A stretch of DNA of 10,630 nucleotides from Bacteroidota bacterium. Its GTDB lineage: Bacteria; Bacteroidota; Bacteroidia; Flavobacteriales; Schleiferiaceae. The position numbers and the translations under genes are program-made. Within the stretch, counting starts at the first letter, position 1. Each line of letters begins with the position of its first letter. Where the stretch lies: NCBI GenBank assembly GCA_003023665.1, contig PXYR01000016.1, positions 9,797 through 20,426 on the forward strand, written 5' to 3'. Under the pieces are notes generated by a model that worked only from the letters and a program-made list of their open reading frames with translations, was not told the origin of the DNA and ran no database searches. Below, one piece after another: positions 1-7,501 of the stretch.

Positions 1-822
1 AACCTAATAGATTTTGAATTAGGAGTAAAAATAAGCGGCGCTGGTTTTCCTGTGTATGTAAATCATGGCGCTCGTCTTCAACGAGCTATGATCAATTTCT
101 TTCTTGATGAAAACAGAGCCGCAGGATATACAGAATATCAACCGCCACATTTTGTCAACGCTGCCTCTGGTTATGGAACTGGTCAACTTCCAGATAAAGA
201 AGGGCAGATGTATGAAATGCCTTTAGACGGACTCTACGCTATTCCAACTGCTGAAGTGCCCATCACCAACATATTTAGAGACGAAATTGTCAATGCCGCT
301 GATTTCCCCATAAAAAGTACGGGGTATACACCTTGTTTTAGACGAGAAGCCGGTTCTTATGGGAAAGATGTTCGTGGACTAAACCGTTTGCACCAATTTG
401 ATAAGGTTGAAATAGTAAGTATCACAGACCCTTCAAACTCTTATGATCTTTTAGATGAGATGGTAGCGCATGTTTCTGGTTTGTTGGATAAGTTAGAACT
501 GCCCTATAGAGTGCTTCGGTTATGCGGTGGTGATGCCGGATTTACATCAGCATTAACCTATGATTTTGAGGTATACAGTGCTGCCCAAGAACGTTGGTTA
601 GAGGTAAGTTCTGTTTCTAATTTTGAAACCTTTCAGTCCAATCGTCTCAAATTGAGGTACCGTGATGAAAATGGTAAAACCCAATTGTGCCATACGCTGA
701 ATGGTTCTGCTATGGCTCTGCCGCGTGTTTTAGCTGCATTACTAGAAAATCATCAGACCCCAGATGGAATTAAAATTCCTAAAGCGCTAGCGGAATACAC
801 GGGATTTGATATGATCAAATAA
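1..822 (+). CDS. serS: Seryl-tRNA synthetase (serine--tRNA ligase), 3' part
   Basis: Class II aminoacyl-tRNA synthetase that charges tRNA-Ser with serine in the cytoplasm. The frame is open from base 1, so the gene begins upstream of the window. About 273 residues are visible of a usual 420-430, and the N-terminal coiled-coil tRNA-binding arm lies outside. The visible part is the catalytic core. It has the GARLQRA segment of motif 1, the serine-binding PTAEVP segment, motif 2 (FRREAGSYGKDVRG, from about nt 337) followed by HQFDKVE, a TYDFEVY/LEVSSVSNFE block, and motif 3 (NGSAMALPRVLAALLEN, from nt 700). No frameshift or missing core motif was seen. The TAA stop shares one base with the ATG of the next gene, so it heads or lies within the six-gene run ending at 5337. 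The residues from nt 1 fit the family (DFELGVKISGAGFPVY), so the first in-frame start codon inside the window is not the real start. Confidence 0.97.
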   Translation, partial: NLIDFELGVKISGAGFPVYVNHGARLQRAMINFFLDENRAAGYTEYQPPHFVNAASGYGTGQLPDKEGQMYEMPLDGLYAIPTAEVPITNIFRDEIVNAADFPIKSTGYTPCFRREAGSYGKDVRGLNRLHQFDKVEIVSITDPSNSYDLLDEMVAHVSGLLDKLELPYRVLRLCGGDAGFTSALTYDFEVYSAAQERWLEVSSVSNFETFQSNRLKLRYRDENGKTQLCHTLNGSAMALPRVLAALLENHQTPDGIKIPKALAEYTGFDMIK

Positions 823-1388
823 TGAGAAGATTTAGCCTAGTAATTCTTGTGATTTGGGGCGTTTCCGGGTGCTCCAATCCCGAACCTTGGAGGGTGAAAA
901 TGACGGGGATGTTAGATTCTATGGTGGTGCTTAGTAAAAGTCATGAACGCGTTATAAATAGCGTTGACAGCACTAAAGTTCAACAAGCCTACATGGAAAT
1001 GGGTGAGCTTCAGGTTTTCTTTCTTGCTAATGTGGATGAGATGTTGAAGATGGGCGTTCCCAAAATCATGTTCACAGGACCGCTCTACAAAATGGAAAAT
1101 TGTGTTAAATCCTATGGACGTGTAATAGGCAGCTACACCACTGAATTAGATCCGGAATACAATTCCATTCAGCTTAGTACACTTCTATCCGCAGTAGAAT
1201 CAAACGCGCTTGACAGCACACGTGCAATTAAGTACTTCAATGACGAAGCCTTTGCGTTGAGAGATGCTAACCAAAGAATCAATAAGAGCTATGGCGCATG
1301 TTTTGAATGCTTAAGAGCGCATGACGTGTTACTTGCCAAATTAGACTCGCTCAAGAACTTTATCTTAGCGACAAATGCGCCTAATTAA
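822..1388 (+). CDS. Predicted lipoprotein of unknown function
   Basis: A 188-residue protein I do not recognise. The N-terminus is a lipoprotein signal peptide: basic start (MRRF), hydrophobic stretch LVILVIWG, then lipobox VSGC with the lipidated cysteine at residue 17. The mature protein looks mostly helical and soluble, and it has two nearby cysteines near the C-terminus (CFEC, about residues 160-163). No catalytic motif or repeat is evident. Its ATG shares one base with the serS stop codon (TAATG), which favours reinitiation by the ribosome finishing serS, and its 3' end overlaps the next gene by 14 nt. Known of the class: such proteins are anchored in the inner or outer membrane facing the periplasm, or are surface exposed. 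Inferred: an envelope protein acting with the secreted repeat protein encoded next. The lipoprotein call is strong; the function is unknown. Confidence 0.85.
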   Translation: MRRFSLVILVIWGVSGCSNPEPWRVKMTGMLDSMVVLSKSHERVINSVDSTKVQQAYMEMGELQVFFLANVDEMLKMGVPKIMFTGPLYKMENCVKSYGRVIGSYTTELDPEYNSIQLSTLLSAVESNALDSTRAIKYFNDEAFALRDANQRINKSYGACFECLRAHDVLLAKLDSLKNFILATNAPN

Positions 1389-3150
1389 ATTTCTTTTAGT
1401 TCTTCTTCCTTTCGCGAGTTTTGCTCAAAAAGCAAATACTAAAAACAGCATCAAGGATTGTGACACGCTAATCATTAACGGTGACTACCCGGCTGCTTTA
1501 GAATGTCTTGAACCCCTTTATAATAAGAACCCTTCAGGGCCTGCGTTTGAAAAACTTCTGGATACGCAGCTTTTGTTGGGAGACAGCATTGCGGCATTAA
1601 AGTTAGTTCGCAAACAAAATAAAAAGTTTGGCGCATCTAGACCTCAATATACTGTTGACCATTGGGTACTTAGTCAATCTTTAGATAAGCGCGGTCCAAA
1701 ATGGGAAGAAATAGAATTAGAGGTAATTAAAAATCCCTATACCTCAAGAACTGTTGTTAGGGTGCTAGAAAAATATGGATTATTGCAGGAAGCAGTAAAC
1801 ATTCTAGAGCTCGCTGAAAGTAAACAACCAAAGCTACGAGCAGCCTTTGAGCGGGCACAGCTCTATGCTCAGCTGGGTCAAATAGACCAACAATACTCGG
1901 CATATTTAGAAGCTATTGAACAGAATCGGGGTTACTTGGCAAACATTAAGTTGCGCATAACTCAAAATATTAACGATGACGAACAAGGCTTGCATGCAGA
2001 GGCAGCAAAAAGAGCTTTATTGTCAAAAATCAAGCAAGGAGGAAATGTTTCGGTTTTTGAAAACCTGCTCCTTTTTGTTTACCGAGAGGAAGGCGATTTT
2101 GATAGGGCGTTTAGGTGGCTCAAGGCTAAAGCCAAGAGTAACGATTTCAGGGCAAATGAATTTATTTCTGTGGCGCGTGAAGCCATTGAAGTGGATCAAA
2201 AAGCTACGGCTATTGAAGTCTATGACTTCATGATTTACAATCGACCCAGCATGCTGCAGGGAAATTGGCTCAATGAGGTTTTGAAAGATCAACTTGAATT
2301 ATTGGGCTCAATGCAACTAGGACAAGCAGAGCAATTGATTGAAGATTTCAAAAATCAAGAATGTGGCTCTTGCTTTGGTTGGGAATTGGCACGAGAGGAA
2401 TTTATCATCAAGTCAAAGGAAATGGATAGTACCGCCGCCTTTGATTACGGCAGGACCATGGAAAACCTCAGGGTTATCTATTCAGAAAGTCTTTGGCACG
2501 GATTGACGTATAAAAGTTTTGCTGAAATTTTACAATTAACGGGAGATTTTGATCGAGCGCTCATTGAATATGCCCGGGCGGAGACCTTACTCGGAGATTC
2601 CAAAGAAGGAGATGAATCTAGATTAGCCCGTGCAATGTGTGCCTTTTATAGTGGTGATATTGATTGGGCAAAAACACAATTGGAAGTATTGCTGCAGTCC
2701 ACGAGCAAAGAAATCGCAAATGATGCTTTAGAAAACGCTTTATTGATAGCGGCGAACACGGTTGAAGACACCTTATTTGAAGGACTCCAACTTCTACGTA
2801 TTCCCATGCTCTTAGAAGTAATGAACAAGAATGAAGAAGCATTATTGGCCTATGAAAAAGCTGAGCGCGTCCTTTTAGCCAATGAGGTATACGACGACCT
2901 GCTTTACAAAAAAGGAAGAATACAGTTAAAACTGGGAAAGTTCAATGATGCGGCCAATACGTTTTTAGTTCTTCAAGGCGCTGCTGGTGAAGGAATGTGG
3001 AAGGAAGAAAGTTTTTTTTATTATGCCAAATGCCTATATAACTTAAAGGATGACAATGCACAACAAGCCACTGAACAGTACCTCTTGAAATATCCTGGTG
3101 GTTTTTACTACGAACAGGCTCGATTAATGTACCGTACCTTTGATTTATGA
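1375..3150 (+). CDS. Secreted tetratricopeptide (TPR)-type repeat protein
   Basis: A 591-residue protein with a Sec signal peptide (MRLIKFLLVLLPFASFAQ) that probably ends at SFA|Q after residue 17. The rest is helical, with degenerate TPR-like units. Clear examples are around residues 385-405 (GDFDRALIEYARAETLL), 483-500 (NKNEEALLAYEKAERVL) and 508-530 (LLYKKGRIQLKLGKFNDAANTF), where helix-turn-helix pairs show the usual small/aromatic/Ala pattern. Earlier units (about 25-75 and 135-200) look alike but weaker. TPR solenoids bind proteins or peptides, so a scaffold or assembly role in the periplasm is likely; no enzyme motif was seen. The start at 1375 lies inside the preceding lipoprotein gene (14-nt overlap) and gives a complete signal peptide. 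The stop overlaps the next start as ATGA. Ligand and process are unknown. Confidence 0.85.
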   Translation: MRLIKFLLVLLPFASFAQKANTKNSIKDCDTLIINGDYPAALECLEPLYNKNPSGPAFEKLLDTQLLLGDSIAALKLVRKQNKKFGASRPQYTVDHWVLSQSLDKRGPKWEEIELEVIKNPYTSRTVVRVLEKYGLLQEAVNILELAESKQPKLRAAFERAQLYAQLGQIDQQYSAYLEAIEQNRGYLANIKLRITQNINDDEQGLHAEAAKRALLSKIKQGGNVSVFENLLLFVYREEGDFDRAFRWLKAKAKSNDFRANEFISVAREAIEVDQKATAIEVYDFMIYNRPSMLQGNWLNEVLKDQLELLGSMQLGQAEQLIEDFKNQECGSCFGWELAREEFIIKSKEMDSTAAFDYGRTMENLRVIYSESLWHGLTYKSFAEILQLTGDFDRALIEYARAETLLGDSKEGDESRLARAMCAFYSGDIDWAKTQLEVLLQSTSKEIANDALENALLIAANTVEDTLFEGLQLLRIPMLLEVMNKNEEALLAYEKAERVLLANEVYDDLLYKKGRIQLKLGKFNDAANTFLVLQGAAGEGMWKEESFFYYAKCLYNLKDDNAQQATEQYLLKYPGGFYYEQARLMYRTFDL

Positions 3151-3467
3151 GCGAACACATTTATAATGTTACCGTAGTGGTAAACCCCGTGGTAGAAACG
3201 CGTTGGCTAAAATGGATGAGGGAAGAGCATATACCTAATGTTATGGATACGGGCTTATTTTCTTCTTTCCTTTTTACTCAAGTTTTCCCCGAACAAGAAC
3301 AAGATCACCCCAGTTACAGTATACAATACCGCGCGGCCGATCTTGAAAGTATAAAACTGTATATGCAGATGTACGCTGACGAACTAAGAGCTAAAAGCGC
3401 TAAAGCTTGGGGCGAACATGCTCTAGCCTTTAGAACCGTGCTTGAAGTATTGGACGAAAACGAATGA
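3147..3467 (+). CDS. DUF4286 family protein
   Basis: A small 106-residue protein without a signal peptide, so probably cytoplasmic. It matches my memory of the DUF4286 family found widely in Bacteroidota: a first strand YNVTVVVN, the segment WLKWMREEHIPNVMDTG, a middle FLFTQVF...YSIQYRA block, and a C-terminal helix ending around FRTVLEVL. The alternating strand/helix pattern suggests a small ferredoxin-like alpha/beta fold resembling dimeric ABM or EthD-type domains; that is inference. The function of the family is not established. It overlaps the TPR gene by 4 nt (ATGA) and the peptidase gene by 4 nt (ATGA), so it should be made in step with both. Family call is confident; biochemical role is unknown. 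Confidence 0.85.
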   Translation: MSEHIYNVTVVVNPVVETRWLKWMREEHIPNVMDTGLFSSFLFTQVFPEQEQDHPSYSIQYRAADLESIKLYMQMYADELRAKSAKAWGEHALAFRTVLEVLDENE

Positions 3468-4693
3468 AACCCAACCATATTTTTACCCTATCCAATGGAA
3501 TACAATGTTCTTTTCAATACAAAAAGACGCCTGTAGCCCATGTCGCCGTGGCCATAAAAGCAGGATCTCGAGACGAACTTGAGCACCAACAGGGACTAGC
3601 TCATTTCATAGAGCACAATCTTTTCAAGGGCACAAAAAATAGGAAAGCCTACCATATTCTAAGTAGATTGGATGATGTAGGTGGTGAACTTAATGCGTAC
3701 ACCACTAAAGAAGAAACCATTATTCACGCAAGTTTCTTGAAGGGTGACCTAAGAAGAGCTATGGATCTGCTTAGCGATGTGCTTATCGCAAGTACATTTC
3801 CAGAAAAAGAACTGATCAAAGAAAAAGACGTCATAAAAGACGAAATATTCAGCTACAAAGACGCTCCTTCCGAAAGGATTTTCGATGATTTTGAAGATTT
3901 AATTTTTCATGGAAATTCATTAGGTAGAAATATTTTAGGAACCCCGGAAAGTGTTGATCAATTATCTCGTGAAGACATTTTAGAATTTAGATCTCGCACT
4001 TACACGGCAAGTCGTATCAAAATTGCCGCAGTTGGACCCTTTGGGTTGGAAAGAATGGAGTCCATGGCTGAAGGTTTCTTTGGGCATTGGACGCCAAAGG
4101 TTAGTAATTGGAAGGCTAATGAGAAAATAAGTAATAAAGGACAACGAATCGTGAGTCCTGAGGCTCAATTTCAAGATCACTTTATGACGGGTTGGCGGAT
4201 TCCGGGAATTCACTCTAAGGACCGCAGAGCGCTCTTATTATTGAACAATGTGCTTGGTGGGCCTGCAATGAACAGTAGATTAGGCCTCAATATTAGAGAA
4301 AAACACGGGATCGCTTATAATATTGAGAGCTACATGAACCTCTACAGCGACACTGGATTACTTGGTATTTACCTAGGATGTGACCCTAATCAGACCAAGA
4401 GAGCCGAGCAACTGGTGCATAAAGAAGTGGAGAAGTTTCAGCATCGTTCACTTGGAGTTCTACAATTGAGTAAGGCTAAAAATCAATTTATTGGACAAAT
4501 GGCTCTTGCAGAAGACAACGGTTTAAATAGCGCCATTGGAGCTGCTAGAGCACTCATGCATTTTGGCACGGTGAATACTTTTGAATTTGTTGCAGAACAA
4601 ATCACCAAATTAACCAACGAAGATGTGCAACGAGTGGCCAATGAATACCTAAATAAAGATGATGCTTTCACCCTTATTTACACCAAAGCTTAG
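3464..4693 (+). CDS. M16 family zinc peptidase (pitrilysin/MPP-like)
   Basis: A 409-residue M16 metallopeptidase of the short (M16B-like) kind, with one active N-terminal half and one C-terminal half. The inverted zinc motif HxxEH is HFIEH at residues 47-51. Glu127, 76 residues after the second His, is well placed as the third zinc ligand (segment EKDVIKDEI). GGELNAYTTKEET (about 73-85) is also typical. The C-terminal half keeps the Arg/Tyr pair used for substrate binding (Arg278 and Tyr285 in NIREKHGIAY). The enzyme should therefore be catalytically competent, cutting peptides or unfolded segments. No signal peptide is visible, so a cytoplasmic site is suggested, although many bacterial M16 proteins are periplasmic. 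No inactive M16 partner gene is adjacent. It overlaps the DUF4286 gene by 4 nt and is followed 2 nt later by a methyltransferase gene. The substrate is unknown. Confidence 0.95.
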   Translation: MKPNHIFTLSNGIQCSFQYKKTPVAHVAVAIKAGSRDELEHQQGLAHFIEHNLFKGTKNRKAYHILSRLDDVGGELNAYTTKEETIIHASFLKGDLRRAMDLLSDVLIASTFPEKELIKEKDVIKDEIFSYKDAPSERIFDDFEDLIFHGNSLGRNILGTPESVDQLSREDILEFRSRTYTASRIKIAAVGPFGLERMESMAEGFFGHWTPKVSNWKANEKISNKGQRIVSPEAQFQDHFMTGWRIPGIHSKDRRALLLLNNVLGGPAMNSRLGLNIREKHGIAYNIESYMNLYSDTGLLGIYLGCDPNQTKRAEQLVHKEVEKFQHRSLGVLQLSKAKNQFIGQMALAEDNGLNSAIGAARALMHFGTVNTFEFVAEQITKLTNEDVQRVANEYLNKDDAFTLIYTKA

Positions 4694-4695
4694 TT

Positions 4696-5337
4696 ATGGA
4701 ATTTCTTAGCGACGAAATACATAAATACATTAGCGAGCACACCACCAAAGCGCCGGAATATTTAAATGAATTGGAGCGGGAGACGTGGGTCAAAGTAATC
4801 ATGCCGCGCATGCTTAGTGGACATGTGCAAGGCCAACTCTTGAAGCTTTTCACCTTGATGAAAAGACCAAAGTATATACTTGAGGTTGGCACTTTCACAG
4901 GTTATGCTTCCCACTACTTGGTGGAGGGCTTAGCAGAAGACGGTGAATTCCATGCCATTGAAATTAACGAGGAATTAGAATCCACTATTCTAAAATATTG
5001 GCAAAAGAACCCAAAGTCTAACCAGATGCATCTCCATCTAGGCCCTGCAGAAACAAAATTAAGAGAGGTCCAAAAGCCTTGGGATTTCATTTTCCTTGAT
5101 GCAGACAAAAAAGGGCTCTTAGACTACTACGAAACACTTATTCCGCTCATGCCATCTGGTGGAATCATGCTTATAGATAATATATTATGGTCAGGAAAAG
5201 TTGTTGAAGAACTGGCTTCAAACGACAAAGACACGAAGAGCATTCTTGCCTTAAACAAGCATATTTCCGAGGACACGCGTGTAGAACAAGTTATTTTGAG
5301 TGTTCGCGATGGAATAATGATGGTTCGCAAGCAATAA
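4696..5337 (+). CDS. SAM-dependent, metal-dependent O-methyltransferase
   Basis: A 213-residue class I methyltransferase of the catechol/caffeoyl-CoA O-methyltransferase family (Methyltransf_3), close to the usual bacterial length of about 215-220. Motif I for SAM binding is ILEVGTFTGY (residues 61-70), followed by an acidic residue at the end of strand 2 (AIEINEE). The divalent metal site is complete: Asp135 in FLDADK, then Asp161 and Asn162 in LIDN. The 26-residue spacing of the two Asp matches the family. The product should methylate hydroxyl groups of small aromatic or diphenolic molecules; the substrate cannot be told from sequence. No signal peptide, so cytoplasmic. It is the last gene of the run that starts with serS. 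I see no terminator after it in the 52-nt gap to the next gene, so read-through is possible. Confidence 0.93.
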   Translation: MEFLSDEIHKYISEHTTKAPEYLNELERETWVKVIMPRMLSGHVQGQLLKLFTLMKRPKYILEVGTFTGYASHYLVEGLAEDGEFHAIEINEELESTILKYWQKNPKSNQMHLHLGPAETKLREVQKPWDFIFLDADKKGLLDYYETLIPLMPSGGIMLIDNILWSGKVVEELASNDKDTKSILALNKHISEDTRVEQVILSVRDGIMMVRKQ

Positions 5338-5354
5338 ATTACGATGATGTTCCC

Positions 5355-5362
5355 TATCTTGG
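5355..5362 (+). promoter_or_regulatory. Possible Bacteroidota-type -7 promoter box for the T9SS cargo gene
   Basis: TATCTTGG matches the Bacteroidota -7 consensus TAnnTTTG at all but one fixed position and sits 27 nt before the ATG at 5390. No TTG-type -33 element is seen at the expected distance upstream. It lies in the 52-nt gap after the methyltransferase gene, the first real gap in the + strand run. A weak short inverted repeat (GTTCC/GGAAC) surrounds it. Tentative. Confidence 0.3.
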
Positions 5363-5389
5363 AACCTCAATTCATTTAAATACTTATTT

Positions 5390-6661
5390 ATGAAAAAAGT
5401 TTTACTCCTTGCCGCAATCGCATTTGGGTTCAACGCTTTCTCTCAGGATGCAATGACAGACAAGCTATTGCAGACTGAAATCACTCCGAATGCTGCTGCG
5501 AAAGAAAAAATCGAAGACATCATTTTGAAAAGAGGTGGTGCAATCAACAACAATTATGATTACACAGACTTCTTATATCAATTTTACCAATCAGACATGA
5601 CTTTAGGTGCTATCACGACTACACCTGATTCTTCTACAGTCATTGTATATGGTGATGGGTCAACAGGCTATTCGTACAACCACGCTGTTGGCGCTACTTA
5701 TGACTTCAACTATTACGCTTGGGCGGATAATGAATTCAATGAAACCGATCAGATTACTATTGATTCGTTATACGTTATTGGTGGTTATGACATCTTCAAC
5801 GGCAACAATGCTGACAAGATTCGTTTCACCATTTTTAAAGGTGCAAACGGTTTTGGAGCTCCATTTGCTGGTGTTATTTACAATGCAGGTACTTGGGCAG
5901 CATTAGACCCAACCGTACAACCTACTGCGAAAACTATGGATTATGCCGGTAGCCCATTAGACGGGAATCAAGGCGGACCAACAGCTGCTAGCGCCATTAC
6001 AATTGACTACAACTTAAGCACGGCTGATAGCGGTGTGGCTATAGTTGGCGTTGAGGTACCAAACGGCGGTTTGACTATGATGGGTAATCAGCTATTAGGT
6101 ATTTTTATTGAGTACTTACCTGGAGGTCTAACCACTTCTGATACCATCAACTACCAAGCAAATACAGGAAGCATAAATCCATTCTATTTCTACTACTATA
6201 GAGAAGGAAATACTTCAGCTCCTCAGGGATACTTCATTCAAGACTTTGACAGTACTTCTACAAACTGTTCAAACTTCTTGTTTAACACTACTCGTTACAG
6301 TGGTCATGTTGCTCCATCCGATTGGAGAAACGATCAAACAAGTATCAACATGGCATATTCACACCTAATTTCTGTGACTGCCTCTGGAACATCCACTATT
6401 GGTATTGAGGATAAGGACTTAACTTCTGTTTCTATTTTCCCTAACCCAACTAATGGTGTTGTGAACGTAGAATTAGATGCAACTGCTGATGCAACGGTAA
6501 CCGTTGTTGATGTATTAGGCCAAATAGTTTACGCTTCTAACGAATCATTCGTGGCTGGAGAGCGCAAAGTAATTGACCTGAGCAATAATGCGAAAGGCAT
6601 GTACATCTTGTCCGTAGAAGGAGAAGGTGTAAATACCGTAGAACGCATTACCATCAAGTAA
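5390..6661 (+). CDS. Secreted protein with type IX secretion C-terminal sorting domain
   Basis: A 423-residue exported protein. The N-terminus is a Sec signal peptide (MKKVLLLAAIAFGFNAFSQ, probable cut after Ser18). The last 80 or so residues are a T9SS type A sorting domain: SIFPNPTNGVVNVEL (about 348-362), then TVVDVLGQIVY, a central DLSNNAKGMYILSVEG, and the terminal basic tail VERITIK. In this system the domain directs passage through the outer membrane and is normally cleaved, with release or attachment to the surface. The region between (about 20-340) is rich in Asn, Thr, Tyr and Gly and looks like beta-sandwich or adhesin-type sequence, with few charged clusters and one cysteine. I recognise no enzyme motif, so the activity is unknown. 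It probably has its own promoter and ends at a strong terminator, so it reads as a single-gene unit. Confidence 0.92.
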   Translation: MKKVLLLAAIAFGFNAFSQDAMTDKLLQTEITPNAAAKEKIEDIILKRGGAINNNYDYTDFLYQFYQSDMTLGAITTTPDSSTVIVYGDGSTGYSYNHAVGATYDFNYYAWADNEFNETDQITIDSLYVIGGYDIFNGNNADKIRFTIFKGANGFGAPFAGVIYNAGTWAALDPTVQPTAKTMDYAGSPLDGNQGGPTAASAITIDYNLSTADSGVAIVGVEVPNGGLTMMGNQLLGIFIEYLPGGLTTSDTINYQANTGSINPFYFYYYREGNTSAPQGYFIQDFDSTSTNCSNFLFNTTRYSGHVAPSDWRNDQTSINMAYSHLISVTASGTSTIGIEDKDLTSVSIFPNPTNGVVNVELDATADATVTVVDVLGQIVYASNESFVAGERKVIDLSNNAKGMYILSVEGEGVNTVERITIK

Positions 6662-6691
6662 TCCTTACTTGGTTTAACACAAAACACACCC

Positions 6692-6722
6692 AACCGGGGC
6701 TGCTAGCAGCCCCGGTTTTTTT
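6692..6722 (+). terminator. Strong intrinsic terminator after the T9SS cargo gene
   Basis: Bases 6692-6717 form a perfect 26-nt palindrome (AACCGGGGCTG, CTAG, CAGCCCCGGTT), giving an 11-bp GC-rich stem with a 4-nt loop. A run of seven T follows (6716-6722). It lies 31 nt after the stop codon at 6661. It sits between convergent genes. On the - strand the hairpin is preceded by A residues and followed only by a broken T-rich tract, so it should act mainly on + strand transcripts, with possible weaker action on the transporter operon. Confidence 0.92.
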
Positions 6723-6745
6723 ATACCACTATATCAAAAAATTGC

Positions 6746-7501
6746 TTAGCGAAGCGCCTGTCTTACCTGCTTGAATAGCTTGGACTTGAAGACGTATTCT
6801 TCTACATCTTGATTTGTAGACTTGAGCACTTCAGAGCTATTTCCTTCCCAAACTTTATGTCCCCCTTTCATGAAGATGACATGATCTCCGATTTCAAGAA
6901 CGGAATTCATATCGTGCGTATTTACAATGGTAGTCATTCCAAATTCGTGTGTAATCTCATGAATCAGCTGATCTATTACAATTGCAGTTTCGGGGTCTAA
7001 GCCCGAATTAGGTTCATCACAGAAAAGGTACTTAGGGCTCATGGAAATGGCGCGCGCAATACTGACACGCTTTTGCATACCACCAGAAATCTCACTTGGG
7101 AATTTTGAATCTGCACCTTCCAATCGGACACGATTCATCACAAATTTGACACGCTCATCCATTTGATGTTCGGTCATCTCTGAAAACATCTCTAAAGGAA
7201 AGCGAATATTTTGCGCCACGGTCATGCTATCGAAAAGTGCACCCCCTTGAAAGAGCATCCCTATTTCTTGACGGAGCTTTTTTGCGCGCTGCTTACTCAT
7301 TTCACTCAGCACCTCTCCATCATATATAATTTGACCTTGATCGGGTTGATGTAATCCTAAAATAGTTTTCAGAAAAACAGTCTTACCGGATCCAGAACTG
7401 CCAATTATAAGATTGGTTTCGCCGCGATGAAAGTCAACGTCTACACCTTTTAATACGTGATTGTCTTCAAAGCTTTTATGTATACCCTTTACCTGAATCA
7501 T
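6746..7501 (-). CDS. mlaF: MlaF-type ABC transporter ATP-binding protein
   Basis: ATPase subunit of an MCE/Mla-type ABC transporter that moves phospholipids or related lipids between the membranes; it acts on the cytoplasmic face. With the start at 7501 it is 251 residues. Walker A is GSSGSGKT (34-41), the Q-loop is FQGGALFDS with Gln85, the ABC signature is ISGGM (138-142), Walker B is YLFCDE ending in Glu163, and the switch histidine is His196 (NTHDM). FQGGALFDSMTV is typical of MlaF-like rather than other ABC ATPases. An in-frame ATG at 7555 exists, but the added 18 residues would lie inside the permease gene and precede the normal family start MIQVKGIHKSF. The 7501 start overlaps the permease stop by one base (TAATG), so the pair is translationally coupled. 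The symbol is by family, since the Bacteroidota substrate is not proven. Confidence 0.93.
   Translation of the reverse strand: MIQVKGIHKSFEDNHVLKGVDVDFHRGETNLIIGSSGSGKTVFLKTILGLHQPDQGQIIYDGEVLSEMSKQRAKKLRQEIGMLFQGGALFDSMTVAQNIRFPLEMFSEMTEHQMDERVKFVMNRVRLEGADSKFPSEISGGMQKRVSIARAISMSPKYLFCDEPNSGLDPETAIVIDQLIHEITHEFGMTTIVNTHDMNSVLEIGDHVIFMKGGHKVWEGNSSEVLKSTNQDVEEYVFKSKLFKQVRQALR

Noticed and set aside
2023..2292. An 89-codon antisense frame inside the TPR gene, and similar frames elsewhere
   Set aside because: All lie opposite strong coding sequence with no domain, signal peptide or promoter; they are the expected by-product of codon usage on the other strand.
5349..5365. Short hairpin GTTCC/GGAAC after the methyltransferase gene, as a terminator
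   Set aside because: Only a 5-bp stem with a 7-nt loop and no following T run, and it overlaps the better promoter candidate.
5607..5906. A 99-codon frame on the + strand inside the T9SS cargo gene
   Set aside because: It lies wholly within a well-supported gene in another frame, has Leu/Thr-biased composition typical of a frame-shifted reading, and shows no motif or start context of its own.
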